Below are positions 1 to 9,027 of a DNA stretch of 64,000 nt, one piece after another (position 1 is the stretch's first letter; every line of letters begins with the position of its first letter). The notes under the pieces are model-generated. The model was not told where the DNA came from. It made no database searches and saw only the letters and a program-made list of their open reading frames with translations. Source of the stretch: Campylobacter concisus (lineage in GTDB: Bacteria; Campylobacterota; Campylobacteria; Campylobacterales; Campylobacteraceae); NCBI RefSeq assembly GCF_003048775.2, contig NZ_CP049272.1:1426001-1490000 (forward strand). The letters are read 5' to 3'. The position numbers and the translations under genes are program-made.

Positions 1-27
1 TTTTCTAAGCTCATTTAGCTCTTGCAT
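1..27 (-). CDS. pheA: Start of a gene, probably pheA (chorismate mutase / prephenate dehydratase), cut by the window edge
   Basis: Only nine codons are visible, reading MQELNELRK, before the window ends. The ATG lies inside the last codons of lysA, so the two genes overlap by 17 bases in different frames. The peptide fits the opening helix of an AroQ-type chorismate mutase, which typically has an ELR motif near the N terminus, and in C. jejuni pheA lies close downstream of lysA. The identification rests on a very short peptide plus gene order, so it is tentative. Confidence 0.45.
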
Positions 28-1234
28 CAGCGCTCTCCAAAAATTCTCTCTCAAGTGCCACGACATCTTCAAAGCTCTCTCGTCTTCTTATCAGCCTATC
101 TTTGCCATCAAGCACGCAAACTTCAGCGGCTCTGTTTCTTGTGTTGTAGTTTGAGCTCATGCTAAAACCATAAGCTCCAGCACCTTTTACCACAATAATA
201 TCTCCACTCTCACACTCTGGCAACTCTATATCTTTTGCCAAAAAGTCGCCACTTTCACAAACTGGACCGACCACGTCACAAGTGCCTAAATTTTTATCCT
301 TGCCACAAACAAAAATTTCATGATGAGCACCATAAAGACTTGGCCTAATAAGATCATTCATCGCACCATCAGTGATGACAAATCTCTTTTTGCCGTTAAA
401 TTTTTCATATAAAACGCTTGCGACAAAATAGCCAGCATTGCCCACTATGAAGCGTCCTGGCTCGCAAACTATGGTCACATCTTGACCCTTTAGTGCAGCT
501 AAAATTCCTTGAGCATAGTCATATAAATTTATCTCTTTTTCGTCGTTATAGATGATGCCAAGTCCGCCACCAACATCGAAAAATTTGATATCTATCTCAA
601 GTGCTCTTAGCTCTCTTAAAAGCTCACTAACGATATTTGCAGCATCAATTATCGGGCTAAGTGATGTTAGCTGAGATCCGATGTGAAAGTGTATGCCAGT
701 TGGCTCAAGAGAGTCTGAAGCTTTAGCGTGGATGTACATTCTTTTAGCTGTTTCGGCATCAACGCCAAATTTATTTTCATTTAGCCCTGTCGAGATATAT
801 GGGTGAGTTTTTGCATCGACACCTGGATTTACCCTAATGCTAATTCTTGCCTTTAAGTTTAGCCCTTTTGCGATTTTTTCAAGTCTTAAAAGTTCAGCAA
901 AACTCTCGACATTTATGAGTAAAATTTCATTTTTCAAAGCCTCTTTTAGCTCATCATCGCTCTTGCCAACGCCACTAAAAATGATCTGATATCTCTTTGC
1001 ACCTGCTAAAAGCGCTCTTTTTACTTCGCCAATGCTAACACAATCAAATCCAGCTCCAAGATCAGCTAGAAATTTTAAAACACTTAAATTTGAGTTTGCT
1101 TTCACCGCATAGCAAATGAGAGATTTTCTAGCAAAAAATGCATTTTTTAGTGCTTCATAGCGGTTTTTTATGTAGTTAAAATCATAAACGTAAAGTGGGG
1201 TTTTGTATCTATTTGCAAGCTCTTTAAAATCCAT
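11..1234 (-). CDS. lysA: Diaminopimelate decarboxylase
   Basis: This PLP enzyme decarboxylates meso-diaminopimelate to L-lysine, the last step of lysine synthesis, in the cytosol. The 407-residue protein is family-typical. It shows the PLP-binding lysine in YAVKAN (K45), HIGSQ near 184-188, the glycine-rich phosphate loop GGGLG near 222-226, EPGR near 258-261, the CESGD active-site motif near 326-330 and a C-terminal GAYGFSMSSNYN segment. It is a type III-fold barrel followed by a beta domain. It lies downstream of the LptG-family gene and overlaps the start of the next gene, suggesting co-transcription. Confidence 0.97.
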   Translation of the reverse strand: MDFKELANRYKTPLYVYDFNYIKNRYEALKNAFFARKSLICYAVKANSNLSVLKFLADLGAGFDCVSIGEVKRALLAGAKRYQIIFSGVGKSDDELKEALKNEILLINVESFAELLRLEKIAKGLNLKARISIRVNPGVDAKTHPYISTGLNENKFGVDAETAKRMYIHAKASDSLEPTGIHFHIGSQLTSLSPIIDAANIVSELLRELRALEIDIKFFDVGGGLGIIYNDEKEINLYDYAQGILAALKGQDVTIVCEPGRFIVGNAGYFVASVLYEKFNGKKRFVITDGAMNDLIRPSLYGAHHEIFVCGKDKNLGTCDVVGPVCESGDFLAKDIELPECESGDIIVVKGAGAYGFSMSSNYNTRNRAAEVCVLDGKDRLIRRRESFEDVVALEREFLESADARAK

Positions 1235-1289
1235 AAAATAGCCTTTATTAAAATGGCTTGATTTTACAAAAAGCTTACCAAAATTTGGC

Positions 1290-2354
1290 TTAACGATGCG
1301 ATTTTATGAGATAAATGGCGTATACAAAAAGTAAAATAACTGGCAAAACTATGCCGATTTCTGGCAATATCACAGAAGTTTGTGCAAATTTTGCAAGAAT
1401 AAAGAGCAGTCCCCAAACGACAAGAGTTATCACAACAAAAATAAAAGTCGAAAGTGCAAGATTAAAAAATCTACCAGTTACAGGCAAATGATAGTAAAAA
1501 ATGAGCAACAAAAATGGTGCAAAAAATGGTGCAATAGCAAGGTTGTAAAAAGCTGTTTTTGCGCTATCAAGGCCGATGCCTTCATTCTTAAATGTCTTTA
1601 TAAAATTTATCGCATCTGGGATATTAAATTTTGAGTTTTCAACACTAGCAGCGCTTTCAATACTCTTTGGCTTAAAGCCTTTTAATGCATCTAAGTTCTC
1701 ACTTTGTATTTTATTAAAACCAGCCTCACCAAGCTCTAAAATTTGAGGCAAAAGAGTTTGATTAACATCTTTTAAAATCCACTCATTGTCTTTAAAATTA
1801 GCGTGATTTGCAAATGTAGTTGAGAGTAAATTTGTGCCATTTATCTCAAAAATTCTAACATCATTTGCTATTTGATTCACAGAATTTAGCTCTTTTATGT
1901 AGATAAATTTGCCTTCAAATTTTAAAAACGAATCATTTGTGCTTTTTGAGAAAGCCGTATTTTTAGCGATGCTTTTTTGATAGTCGTGTGCATAGGCAAA
2001 TGGAGTAAAATTTAAGCCAACATAAAAAATAGTTATAAAAAGTGCAATAAAAAATGGTGGAAAAATTAAGCTATTTTTACTAATGCCAAGCGCATAAAAA
2101 CTGATTAGCTCATTTGATCTGACCATATTTACATGTAAAATTATTAGTGCAAAAATGAGCGAAAGTGGCAAAACATAACCAATAGCGCTAAGTGATGTAA
2201 GCCCAACATAAAGGAGCTGAAGGTTAGCAGATGGTGGCAGATCTTTTAAATTTGTAAGTAGATCAATGCCTACATAAAATAGTTCAAGTGCTAAAAATAC
2301 GACAAGAAAAGATTTTATATAGACCCAGCCAACGTATCTGGCGTATAGTTTCAT
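1290..2354 (-). CDS. LptF/LptG family permease (YjgP/YjgQ)
   Basis: This is an inner-membrane subunit of the Lpt machine that extracts lipopolysaccharide or lipooligosaccharide for transport to the outer membrane. The 354 residues show three N-terminal membrane segments (about 10-30, 50-75 and 93-112), a soluble periplasmic jellyroll-type region from about 120 to 260, and three C-terminal membrane segments, the standard six-helix layout. The start overlaps the end of pth by four bases, so the two are translationally coupled. Sequence alone does not tell me whether it is the LptF or LptG partner. The same gene neighbours pth and rplY in C. jejuni. Confidence 0.88.
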   Translation of the reverse strand: MKLYARYVGWVYIKSFLVVFLALELFYVGIDLLTNLKDLPPSANLQLLYVGLTSLSAIGYVLPLSLIFALIILHVNMVRSNELISFYALGISKNSLIFPPFFIALFITIFYVGLNFTPFAYAHDYQKSIAKNTAFSKSTNDSFLKFEGKFIYIKELNSVNQIANDVRIFEINGTNLLSTTFANHANFKDNEWILKDVNQTLLPQILELGEAGFNKIQSENLDALKGFKPKSIESAASVENSKFNIPDAINFIKTFKNEGIGLDSAKTAFYNLAIAPFFAPFLLLIFYYHLPVTGRFFNLALSTFIFVVITLVVWGLLFILAKFAQTSVILPEIGIVLPVILLFVYAIYLIKSHR

Positions 2355-2899
2355 TTGATAAGACCTTTTTTTATCGTAAATTTTTGCGAAATTTCATTGA
2401 TGTCACTCTTTAGTAGCTCGCAAACTGTATTTTTTGTGTAGGCTAAAATTTCATCTAAAGCCTTTTTCTCCTCATCACTAAACTCTCCAAGAACAAAATT
2501 TTTAGCATCACCAAGGTGCCCAATGCCAACACGCACCCTTTCGTAGTCATTGCCTATTAGTCCATCGATCGATTTTATGCCGTTATGGCCGCCGCTACTG
2601 CCGCCTTTTTTAAATTTAACTGCACCAAAACTAAGATCAAGGTCATCGTGTATTACGATTATTCTATCTGGTTTATAAAAATCTTTGACCGCTTTTACAC
2701 TTTGTCCTGAGAGGTTCATAAAGGTTGTTGGTTTTAGCAAGATAATGTCATTAAATTTAAAAACTTCGCCTTGGAATTTGGCTGAGCTAACATCTTTGTA
2801 ATTTGAGTCTTTTAGGAGATCTATAAGCATAAAGCCTATATTATGTCTAGTGTTTTCATATTTGGAGCCAGGATTTCCTAGCCCCGCTATTAGTGTCAC
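2351..2899 (-). CDS. pth: Peptidyl-tRNA hydrolase
   Basis: Pth recycles peptidyl-tRNA released from stalled ribosomes by cleaving the ester bond between peptide and tRNA. The 182-residue protein has the family start AGLGNPG with N9, the catalytic histidine H19 in TRHNIG, the HDDLDL segment near 84-89 and GGHNGIKS near 103-110. Its length is normal. It lies 12 bases after rplY and overlaps the LptG-family gene by four bases, giving a translation-related pair at the head of a short operon. Confidence 0.97.
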   Translation of the reverse strand: MTLIAGLGNPGSKYENTRHNIGFMLIDLLKDSNYKDVSSAKFQGEVFKFNDIILLKPTTFMNLSGQSVKAVKDFYKPDRIIVIHDDLDLSFGAVKFKKGGSSGGHNGIKSIDGLIGNDYERVRVGIGHLGDAKNFVLGEFSDEEKKALDEILAYTKNTVCELLKSDINEISQKFTIKKGLIK

Positions 2900-2911
2900 A
2901 AAAGCCCTTTT

Positions 2912-3448
2912 TTATTTAGCTTTAATAACTCCAAGTACCGCAACACGGTCAGCGTCTACAATAGTAACGCCCTTAGGAGCTGTGATATCACGAACCAAAA
3001 TCGTATCATCAATGTCAAGTTTGCTTACATCAACGTAAAATGAATTTGGTAAATTTTCAGCTGTGCATTTTACGCAAAGACGTCTTTTTGATTGGATCAA
3101 AACGCCCTTATTTTTAAGACCAATAGGTGTTCCAACTGGCTTAACTGGGATCATATATTTTGATAAAACGCCTGGAAGTGCTACTTTTAGATCTACGTGT
3201 TTAAGATCACTTGTAACAACATCTCTTTGGTAATCAACAATAACGACATTATAAACTTTTCCGCCTACTTTTACATCAAAAGCAAGGCTCTCTTTTTTGC
3301 GTGCTTCTTTAATAAAGTCATTTACTTTAAAAGCAGCTGCAACATTCTCTAATCCCTTGCCATAAATGTTGGCGATTAGATAACCATCTCTTCTCAAAGC
3401 CTTTGCAGACTTCTTACCGATACTCTCTCTAACGATTCCTTCTAACAT
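2912..3448 (-). CDS. rplY: 50S ribosomal protein L25/Ctc
   Basis: L25 binds 5S rRNA in the central protuberance of the large subunit. At 178 residues this is the long CTC form: an N-terminal L25 domain (about 1-90, with the family-like [20 protein letters not shown] stretch) followed by a TL5-type C-terminal beta domain. It starts with ATG behind an AAAGGA ribosome-binding site. It is first in the rplY-pth-LptG-lysA run. The 118 bases between it and the end of tal probably hold its promoter; a TAAAAT stretch lies upstream but I could not assign it firmly. Confidence 0.95.
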   Translation of the reverse strand: MLEGIVRESIGKKSAKALRRDGYLIANIYGKGLENVAAAFKVNDFIKEARKKESLAFDVKVGGKVYNVVIVDYQRDVVTSDLKHVDLKVALPGVLSKYMIPVKPVGTPIGLKNKGVLIQSKRRLCVKCTAENLPNSFYVDVSKLDIDDTILVRDITAPKGVTIVDADRVAVLGVIKAK

Positions 3449-3566
3449 CGTTTTCCTTTCATAAAAAAATAGGTGCTGATTTTATCCAATGCTTTATAAA
3501 TTTCACATAAAGCTTATTTAAGAATGATCACTTTTATTGTTTGTGTATTAGCTTGGACTTCTTTGT

Positions 3567-4559
3567 CTAAAGTGATTTCATAATATCATCAAATGCTGAT
3601 ACAAACTGCTTTAAACCGTCGCTTAATAAATCTTTATAAATGACATTTATATCTATCTCATTATTTTTTATAATCTGGAAAAAGCTTGAGATATTTTCTT
3701 TACTAGGCACATTTTTTGCCTCTGCTTTTTCTTTTATAAATTCTTTTATCGTCTCTAATGGTGCTGTATTTATAGAATTTTTATACATTAGCTCTCTAAC
3801 GTAATAATCCCCTCTTAAACCGCCACCTTTTACACCTGTACTTGCAAAAAGTGTTCTTACATTTTCTAGTCCAAAATCTTCAATCAGGTGGTATATATTC
3901 GCAGCATTCATTATGCCGACTTGTCCAGTTGGCAAGCTCTTTGCAGCCATAACCTCATCAAGCTTTCTATCAAATCTACTTACAAAAACACTTATCACAC
4001 CTTTTGGCATAGTAGTATCCATAAAGCGGCTTGCATAAGCCTTACTACCTTCTTTAAATGCTTCAAGGCAGTTTTTAGCCTGATCTGGTGAGAATATAAG
4101 CGTAGCATTTACACTAATTCCCCTTGCCATAAGCGCGCTCATCGCCTCATAACCATCTTTTGTAGCTGGAATTTTTATCATAACATTTGGCATTGATATT
4201 AGATTATAAAGTCTGATACCTTCCTCTATCGTTGCGGCTGTATCGTCACTTAAATTTGGATCAACCTCAATGCTTACAAAGCCATCATCGCCGTTTGCAT
4301 AATTTCTTAACATTTTACATGCTGCGATTTTTATATCTTGAGTAGCCAAAATTTCATAAAGATCTTTTGGATGGCGTTTATTGCTAGTTTCTATGATCTT
4401 TTTATAAGCAGGTGAAGCAAACGCTGTTTTAAAAATAGCTGGGTTGCTTGTAGCACCGTTTATAATATTATTTTCCAATAAAGAGTTAAATTCGCTTTGT
4501 AAAAAATTTCTCTCTATAAAATCACACCAAAGAGAGAATTTAGCTTCGTTGTCATACAT
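3567..4559 (-). CDS. tal: Transaldolase
   Basis: Transaldolase moves a dihydroxyacetone unit between sugar phosphates in the non-oxidative pentose phosphate pathway. This matters in Campylobacter, where the upper glycolytic route is usually incomplete. The 330-residue protein contains TSNPAIF (37-43) and the Schiff-base lysine K129 in MIKIPAT, followed by NATLIFS near 151-157. It is the last gene of the lpxB-to-tal run and starts seven bases after serB. No clear terminator hairpin is visible after its stop. Confidence 0.96.
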   Translation of the reverse strand: MYDNEAKFSLWCDFIERNFLQSEFNSLLENNIINGATSNPAIFKTAFASPAYKKIIETSNKRHPKDLYEILATQDIKIAACKMLRNYANGDDGFVSIEVDPNLSDDTAATIEEGIRLYNLISMPNVMIKIPATKDGYEAMSALMARGISVNATLIFSPDQAKNCLEAFKEGSKAYASRFMDTTMPKGVISVFVSRFDRKLDEVMAAKSLPTGQVGIMNAANIYHLIEDFGLENVRTLFASTGVKGGGLRGDYYVRELMYKNSINTAPLETIKEFIKEKAEAKNVPSKENISSFFQIIKNNEIDINVIYKDLLSDGLKQFVSAFDDIMKSL

Positions 4560-4565
4560 TAATTT

Positions 4566-5192
4566 CTACCTTATAAATTTTAAAATTTCACGCAAGTCTT
4601 TAACATCAACACAATGTGTCGCTTCTTTTTTTAAGATATCTTTTGCACAAAATGCAATGCTAAGGTCGCACTTTCTAAACATCGATATGTCATTGGCCCC
4701 ATCCCCAACACACATTATCTCGTCCTTGCCTAAATTTAATAGTCCACACAAGCGGTCAATCATATCTCCCTTTGAACTACCAAACATCATCTCTCCGCCA
4801 ACTTCGCCACTTAAAATTCCATCTTTATGATGCAAGATATTTGCAAAATTTGCATCAAAATTAAGTTTTTTTTGCATTACATCGGTTGCATTGTGAAATC
4901 CACCGCTAAAAACCACGACTTTGATACCCTTTTGCTTTAAAGCTTCTATTAGCTCACCAGCTCCTGGCATTATGGGTAAATTTTTGCAAATTTCATTTAC
5001 TTTTAAAAGCGGCAATCCTTTTAAAAATTTTACTCTTTTTGTAAGACTTTCAAAAAAATCAAGCTCACCGTTCATTGAACGCTTAGTTATATTAGCTACT
5101 TCTTCACTAGCATTATTAGCGGCGGCGAGAATATCTATCGTCTCGCCGTCCATTATTGTAGAGTCAAAGTCAAAAACACAAAGTTTTATCAA
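4566..5192 (-). CDS. serB: Phosphoserine phosphatase
   Basis: SerB removes phosphate from L-phosphoserine, the last step of serine synthesis. It is a 208-residue HAD-superfamily enzyme. Motif I is DFDST with nucleophile D8 and acid/base D10, motif II is VFSGGF, and the metal-binding motif is GDGANDISM. Compared with E. coli SerB it lacks the N-terminal ACT-like extension, which is normal for the short bacterial form. It sits between cheW and tal with eight- and six-base spacers, so it is probably co-transcribed with the chemotaxis genes. Confidence 0.94.
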   Translation of the reverse strand: MIKLCVFDFDSTIMDGETIDILAAANNASEEVANITKRSMNGELDFFESLTKRVKFLKGLPLLKVNEICKNLPIMPGAGELIEALKQKGIKVVVFSGGFHNATDVMQKKLNFDANFANILHHKDGILSGEVGGEMMFGSSKGDMIDRLCGLLNLGKDEIMCVGDGANDISMFRKCDLSIAFCAKDILKKEATHCVDVKDLREILKFIR

Positions 5193-5200
5193 GCTATGCC

Positions 5201-5698
5201 CTAAAAATCACGTTTTAAAAGGCTTTCTACCTTCAAGATCGTAAGAATATTTTGGTCACGCTTTCCGATACCATAAATCATGCCTTTGTCTTTTACTAAA
5301 GTCTCTGGTGGCGGATCGATCCTGTTACGGTCTATTCTGATAGCCTCCGTCAAGCGGTCTATCACAAAGCCAGCGATATTATCCGCATCTTTCATAACGA
5401 TATATCTTGTGCTTGGGCTTTGTTTTGTGACATTTAGTGAAAAACGCTTACGCAAATCAATAAGCGGAATAACATTTCCACGTAGGTTAAACACGCCAAG
5501 AACATAATCAGGTACACTAGGAACACGTGTATATTCAATAGGTTTGATTATCTCTTGGATATTTAAAATAGGTATTGCGTACTCTTCCTCGCCGACAACA
5601 AATCCTACTAGCTGAACTATATCCTCATTATTTTTTAACTCAGGACCATTCATTTGCTGCTTTTGTTTGCTTAAAACTTGATTTAGTTTATTGTTCAT
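5201..5698 (-). CDS. cheW: Chemotaxis adaptor protein CheW
   Basis: CheW couples transmembrane chemoreceptors to the histidine kinase CheA at the cell pole. The 165-residue protein is a single CheW-like SH3-type domain, with the family segments GEEEYAIPILNIQEI, VPDYVLGVFNLRGNVIPLIDLRKRF and FVIDRLTEAI. The first about 25 residues are polar and probably disordered. It follows cheA by nine bases. The order cheV-cheA-cheW is the same as in C. jejuni. Confidence 0.97.
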   Translation of the reverse strand: MNNKLNQVLSKQKQQMNGPELKNNEDIVQLVGFVVGEEEYAIPILNIQEIIKPIEYTRVPSVPDYVLGVFNLRGNVIPLIDLRKRFSLNVTKQSPSTRYIVMKDADNIAGFVIDRLTEAIRIDRNRIDPPPETLVKDKGMIYGIGKRDQNILTILKVESLLKRDF

Positions 5699-5707
5699 CC
5701 CTTACCC

Positions 5708-8062
5708 CTAAGCTAATTTTATATTCTTTCTAACGACATTTTCTAAGTACTCGGCTGAATATGGTTTTGTAATATACTCAGTCATTCCAACTTCTACGCC
5801 ACGCAATCTATCTGTTTTTGACGTCCTTGATGTAACAGCAATAAGTGGTAAATTTCTATACTTAGAGTATTTTCTAATTTCGCCAGCCAGTGTATATCCA
5901 TCCATTCTTGGCATCTCAATATCTATCAAGATCGCATCAAAGGAGTGCTCTCCAGATTTTACGATATTTAATGCCTCAACACCATTTGTAGCTTCTATTA
6001 TTGTTACCCCAGTTGGTTCAAGCGCTTTTTGCATGATAGTTCTATCCATTTTTGAGTCATCAACTATCAAGACTTTATAATCACTTGGTTTTTCCTTTGC
6101 TTTTGTGCTATCTTCTATTTCGGCTCTAATGTCTACCTTGATATCTTTTGCCATCTCCATCATAGCACCAACGTCAATAATCAATGTTACACGGCCATCA
6201 CCTCTAATAGTCGCACCAGCAATACCTGGGATATTTTGTAAATAATCACCCATTGATTTAATAACAATCTCTTCTTGTCCAACCAAAGTATCGACGATAA
6301 TGCCTAGTTTTGCTTCAGCAACACCGATTATTACGACATAAGTTTGATCTCCGCCATCAAATGCCTTTTCAACACCAAATACGTCAGAAAGTCTAACAAG
6401 AGATAAGACTTCATCTCTTAGCCTTAGTACATTTTTGCCATCGATAGTATAGATATCATCAATCGGCACGCGAACAGTTTCAAGAACACTAGCAAGTGGA
6501 ATAGCGTAAAATTCTTCTTGCGTTCCAACAAGTAGCGACTGAATAATCGCAAGCGTGAGTGGAATTTTAAGCTTCATAACTGTGCCTTTTCCAACTTCAC
6601 TTTCAATATCAATGATACCATTTAGTTTTTCGATATTTGTCTTGACAACGTCCATACCAACACCGCGGCCAGATACGTTTGTAACTTTTGCTGCAGTTGA
6701 AAATCCTGGTCTAAAGATAAGTCCAAATGCCTCTTTTTCACTCATCGCATCAGCTTCGCGTTCAGTGATGATGCCTTTTTCTATCGATTTAGATTTAAGC
6801 ATATCTGCATCTAGACCCTTACCATCATCAACTATCTCAACAACGATATGATTGCCTTCATTATAAGCTTTTAGCTGAACAAGGCCTTTTTCTGGCTTAC
6901 CTGCTGCCTTTCTTGTCTCAGGATCCTCAATGCCGTGATCGCATGAATTTCTGATGATGTGAACTAGTGGATCGCCGATCTCTTCTACGATTGACTTATC
7001 AAGCTCAGTCTCTTCACCTGAAATTTCAAGATCGATTTGCTTACCAAGATCGCGGCTAAGATCGCGTATCATACGTGGGAATTTATTAAAGACTTTTGCT
7101 ATTGGAAGCATTCTTGTTTTCATAACAGCAAGCTGAATATCAGTCGTAACTAGACTTAGGCTTGAGACTACTTGATTTAACTCTTCAAGAAATTTCTCAC
7201 CCTCATATCTCTCTTCCACGTCATCATAAATTTTTAATAAGCGGTTTTTACCAAGAACAAGCTCACCAATTAGATTCATTAAGTGATCAAGCCTTTTTAC
7301 TTCAACGCGTATAGTTTGTTCCTGCGCTACTGCACCACTACTTGCTGCTGGGACCTTTTTATCTCCATCCTTTTCTTTACTCTCTGCTTTTGCAGCTGGA
7401 GCTGAAGTACTACTTGCAGCCGGAGCTATCTCACTAGGAGATTTTGGAGCTATACCTTTTGAAGCACGCCTTGCTTGATCCTCAGCCTTTCTAACTTTTA
7501 AGAGTCTTTCTATCTCTGCTTCAACTTCTGAATCGCTTAATTTTGAAAGTTCAGCATCACTTATCTCTGGCGCTTCTTCGGCAGGCGCGGTTGGCTCTGG
7601 CTCTTTTGCCAGCTCTGGTGCTGGCTCAGCTACTGACGTGGCAGGAGCTTCAGGAGCTGCTGCTGGAGCCTCACCTTCAGAAATTTGAGTAAGTCTTGCG
7701 CAAATGTTTTTAATATCAATGCCAGCAGCTGTATCATTTCCATGATCTCTAATGCTACTTAACAAGCCTTTCATCATATCGACTGACTCAAGAACTACGT
7801 CCATAATGTCTGGAGTGATCTTTAGCTCGCCTTTTCTGGCTTTATTTAAAACATCCTCCATATGGTGAGTAAGCTCTGTTAAAACATCAAAATTTAAAAA
7901 GCTTGAACTACCTTTTACTGTGTGAGCAACGCGGAAAATTCTATTTAATAATTCCAAATCTTCAGGGTTTGACTCAAGCTCAACAAGGTCGTGATCTATC
8001 TGCTCAATAAGTTCGAAAGCCTCTATTAAAAAGTCTTCCATTATTTCTTTCATATCATCCAT
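5708..8062 (-). CDS. cheA: Chemotaxis histidine kinase CheA with C-terminal receiver domain (CheAY)
   Basis: This is the central chemotaxis kinase, phosphorylating CheY and CheV in response to receptors. Domains in order over 784 residues are: an Hpt domain with phospho-acceptor H47 in RVAHTVKGSS; an Ala/Pro/Glu-rich linker from about 130 to 250; a dimerisation helix pair; an HATPase domain with HIIRNSCDHGIE, DDGKGL and GRGVGMDVV; a CheW-like regulatory domain; and a receiver domain from about 655, with LIVDDSKMDR, DIEMPRMDG and ITKPY. I see no obvious P2 CheY-binding domain. The fused receiver is characteristic of Epsilonproteobacteria, where it may act as a phosphate sink. Confidence 0.97.
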   Translation of the reverse strand: MDDMKEIMEDFLIEAFELIEQIDHDLVELESNPEDLELLNRIFRVAHTVKGSSSFLNFDVLTELTHHMEDVLNKARKGELKITPDIMDVVLESVDMMKGLLSSIRDHGNDTAAGIDIKNICARLTQISEGEAPAAAPEAPATSVAEPAPELAKEPEPTAPAEEAPEISDAELSKLSDSEVEAEIERLLKVRKAEDQARRASKGIAPKSPSEIAPAASSTSAPAAKAESKEKDGDKKVPAASSGAVAQEQTIRVEVKRLDHLMNLIGELVLGKNRLLKIYDDVEERYEGEKFLEELNQVVSSLSLVTTDIQLAVMKTRMLPIAKVFNKFPRMIRDLSRDLGKQIDLEISGEETELDKSIVEEIGDPLVHIIRNSCDHGIEDPETRKAAGKPEKGLVQLKAYNEGNHIVVEIVDDGKGLDADMLKSKSIEKGIITEREADAMSEKEAFGLIFRPGFSTAAKVTNVSGRGVGMDVVKTNIEKLNGIIDIESEVGKGTVMKLKIPLTLAIIQSLLVGTQEEFYAIPLASVLETVRVPIDDIYTIDGKNVLRLRDEVLSLVRLSDVFGVEKAFDGGDQTYVVIIGVAEAKLGIIVDTLVGQEEIVIKSMGDYLQNIPGIAGATIRGDGRVTLIIDVGAMMEMAKDIKVDIRAEIEDSTKAKEKPSDYKVLIVDDSKMDRTIMQKALEPTGVTIIEATNGVEALNIVKSGEHSFDAILIDIEMPRMDGYTLAGEIRKYSKYRNLPLIAVTSRTSKTDRLRGVEVGMTEYITKPYSAEYLENVVRKNIKLA

Positions 8063-8070
8063 GTTTCACC

Positions 8071-9027
8071 TCATTTTGCAGATTTAGAATGTGCTTCAAT
8101 AACTTTTAGCACTTCTTGATAAAATATGCTTGCATCAAATTTTGTAAGATACGCAGCACCACCAGCTTCTTTGCTCTTGATTTCGCTAAAATCATTACTC
8201 AATGAGGAGTTAAATACTATTGGAACTTCTTTAAATCTTTCATCGTTTTTAAGAGTTGAAGCAAAGCGGTAGCCATCCATCTGTGGCATTTCGATATCAC
8301 TTAAGATAACTCTAAGCTCTCTTGATAAGTTATCTCCGTATCTTTGATAAAGCTCTTCCATTCTCTCCAAGCCCTCAACGCCATTTTTAGCCTCGACTAC
8401 ACTAAGTCCCATCTTCTCAAGTGCATCTTTTACTAGTTTTCTAGCAGTCGAGCTATCATCTAAAACTAAAGCAGCACCTTTTAATTTTTGATCGTCTGTT
8501 ACATCAAATTCGATCTTTGGTGAGTAAATTCCAAGCTCTTCTACTATGCTTTCAAGATCAAGGATAAGTAAAACTTCATCATTTTCTATTCTTGTCACGC
8601 CTGTTATTTTGCCTTTGTCTAAAGCGCCAGAACCTGAAGCAAAATTTGCTGGCTCGATATCTTTCCAGCTTATACGCCTGATCCTTTTTGCCTCATGGAC
8701 GATAAAACCGATCAAAATACCACTAAACTCAGCAATAATAACACGTGGCTTTATAACTACGCCTTCGGTTGGCTCGATAATATTCATCCATCTTGCCAAA
8801 TTTATGACAGGGATCACCACGCCCCTTAAATCAAAAATTCCCTCGATATACTCAGGAACGCCTGGAAGCTCTGTAAGATTTGGCATCTTAATGATCTCCC
8901 GCACCTTTGCGACATTGACTCCGTATATTCCTTCATATACTTTGTTTTCGGTCTTTTTAAAGATACGAAAATCAACAAGTTCCATCTCGTTTGAGTCCGT
9001 TTTTAGTACGTTATCTCCAAACATCAA
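8071..9027 (-). CDS. cheV: Chemotaxis protein CheV (CheW domain plus receiver)
   Basis: CheV is a coupling protein with its own phosphorylatable receiver, used for adaptation. The 318-residue protein has an N-terminal CheW-like domain (about 15-170) and a C-terminal receiver (about 185-310) with ALVLDDSSTARK, LSDIEMPQMDGYRF and the conserved lysine in YLTKFD. It starts with ATG overlapping the end of the upstream phosphoesterase gene by four bases and is followed by cheA after eight bases, so the three chemotaxis genes are one transcription unit with the lipid A genes upstream. Confidence 0.96.
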   Translation of the reverse strand: MMFGDNVLKTDSNEMELVDFRIFKKTENKVYEGIYGVNVAKVREIIKMPNLTELPGVPEYIEGIFDLRGVVIPVINLARWMNIIEPTEGVVIKPRVIIAEFSGILIGFIVHEAKRIRRISWKDIEPANFASGSGALDKGKITGVTRIENDEVLLILDLESIVEELGIYSPKIEFDVTDDQKLKGAALVLDDSSTARKLVKDALEKMGLSVVEAKNGVEGLERMEELYQRYGDNLSRELRVILSDIEMPQMDGYRFASTLKNDERFKEVPIVFNSSLSNDFSEIKSKEAGGAAYLTKFDASIFYQEVLKVIEAHSKSAK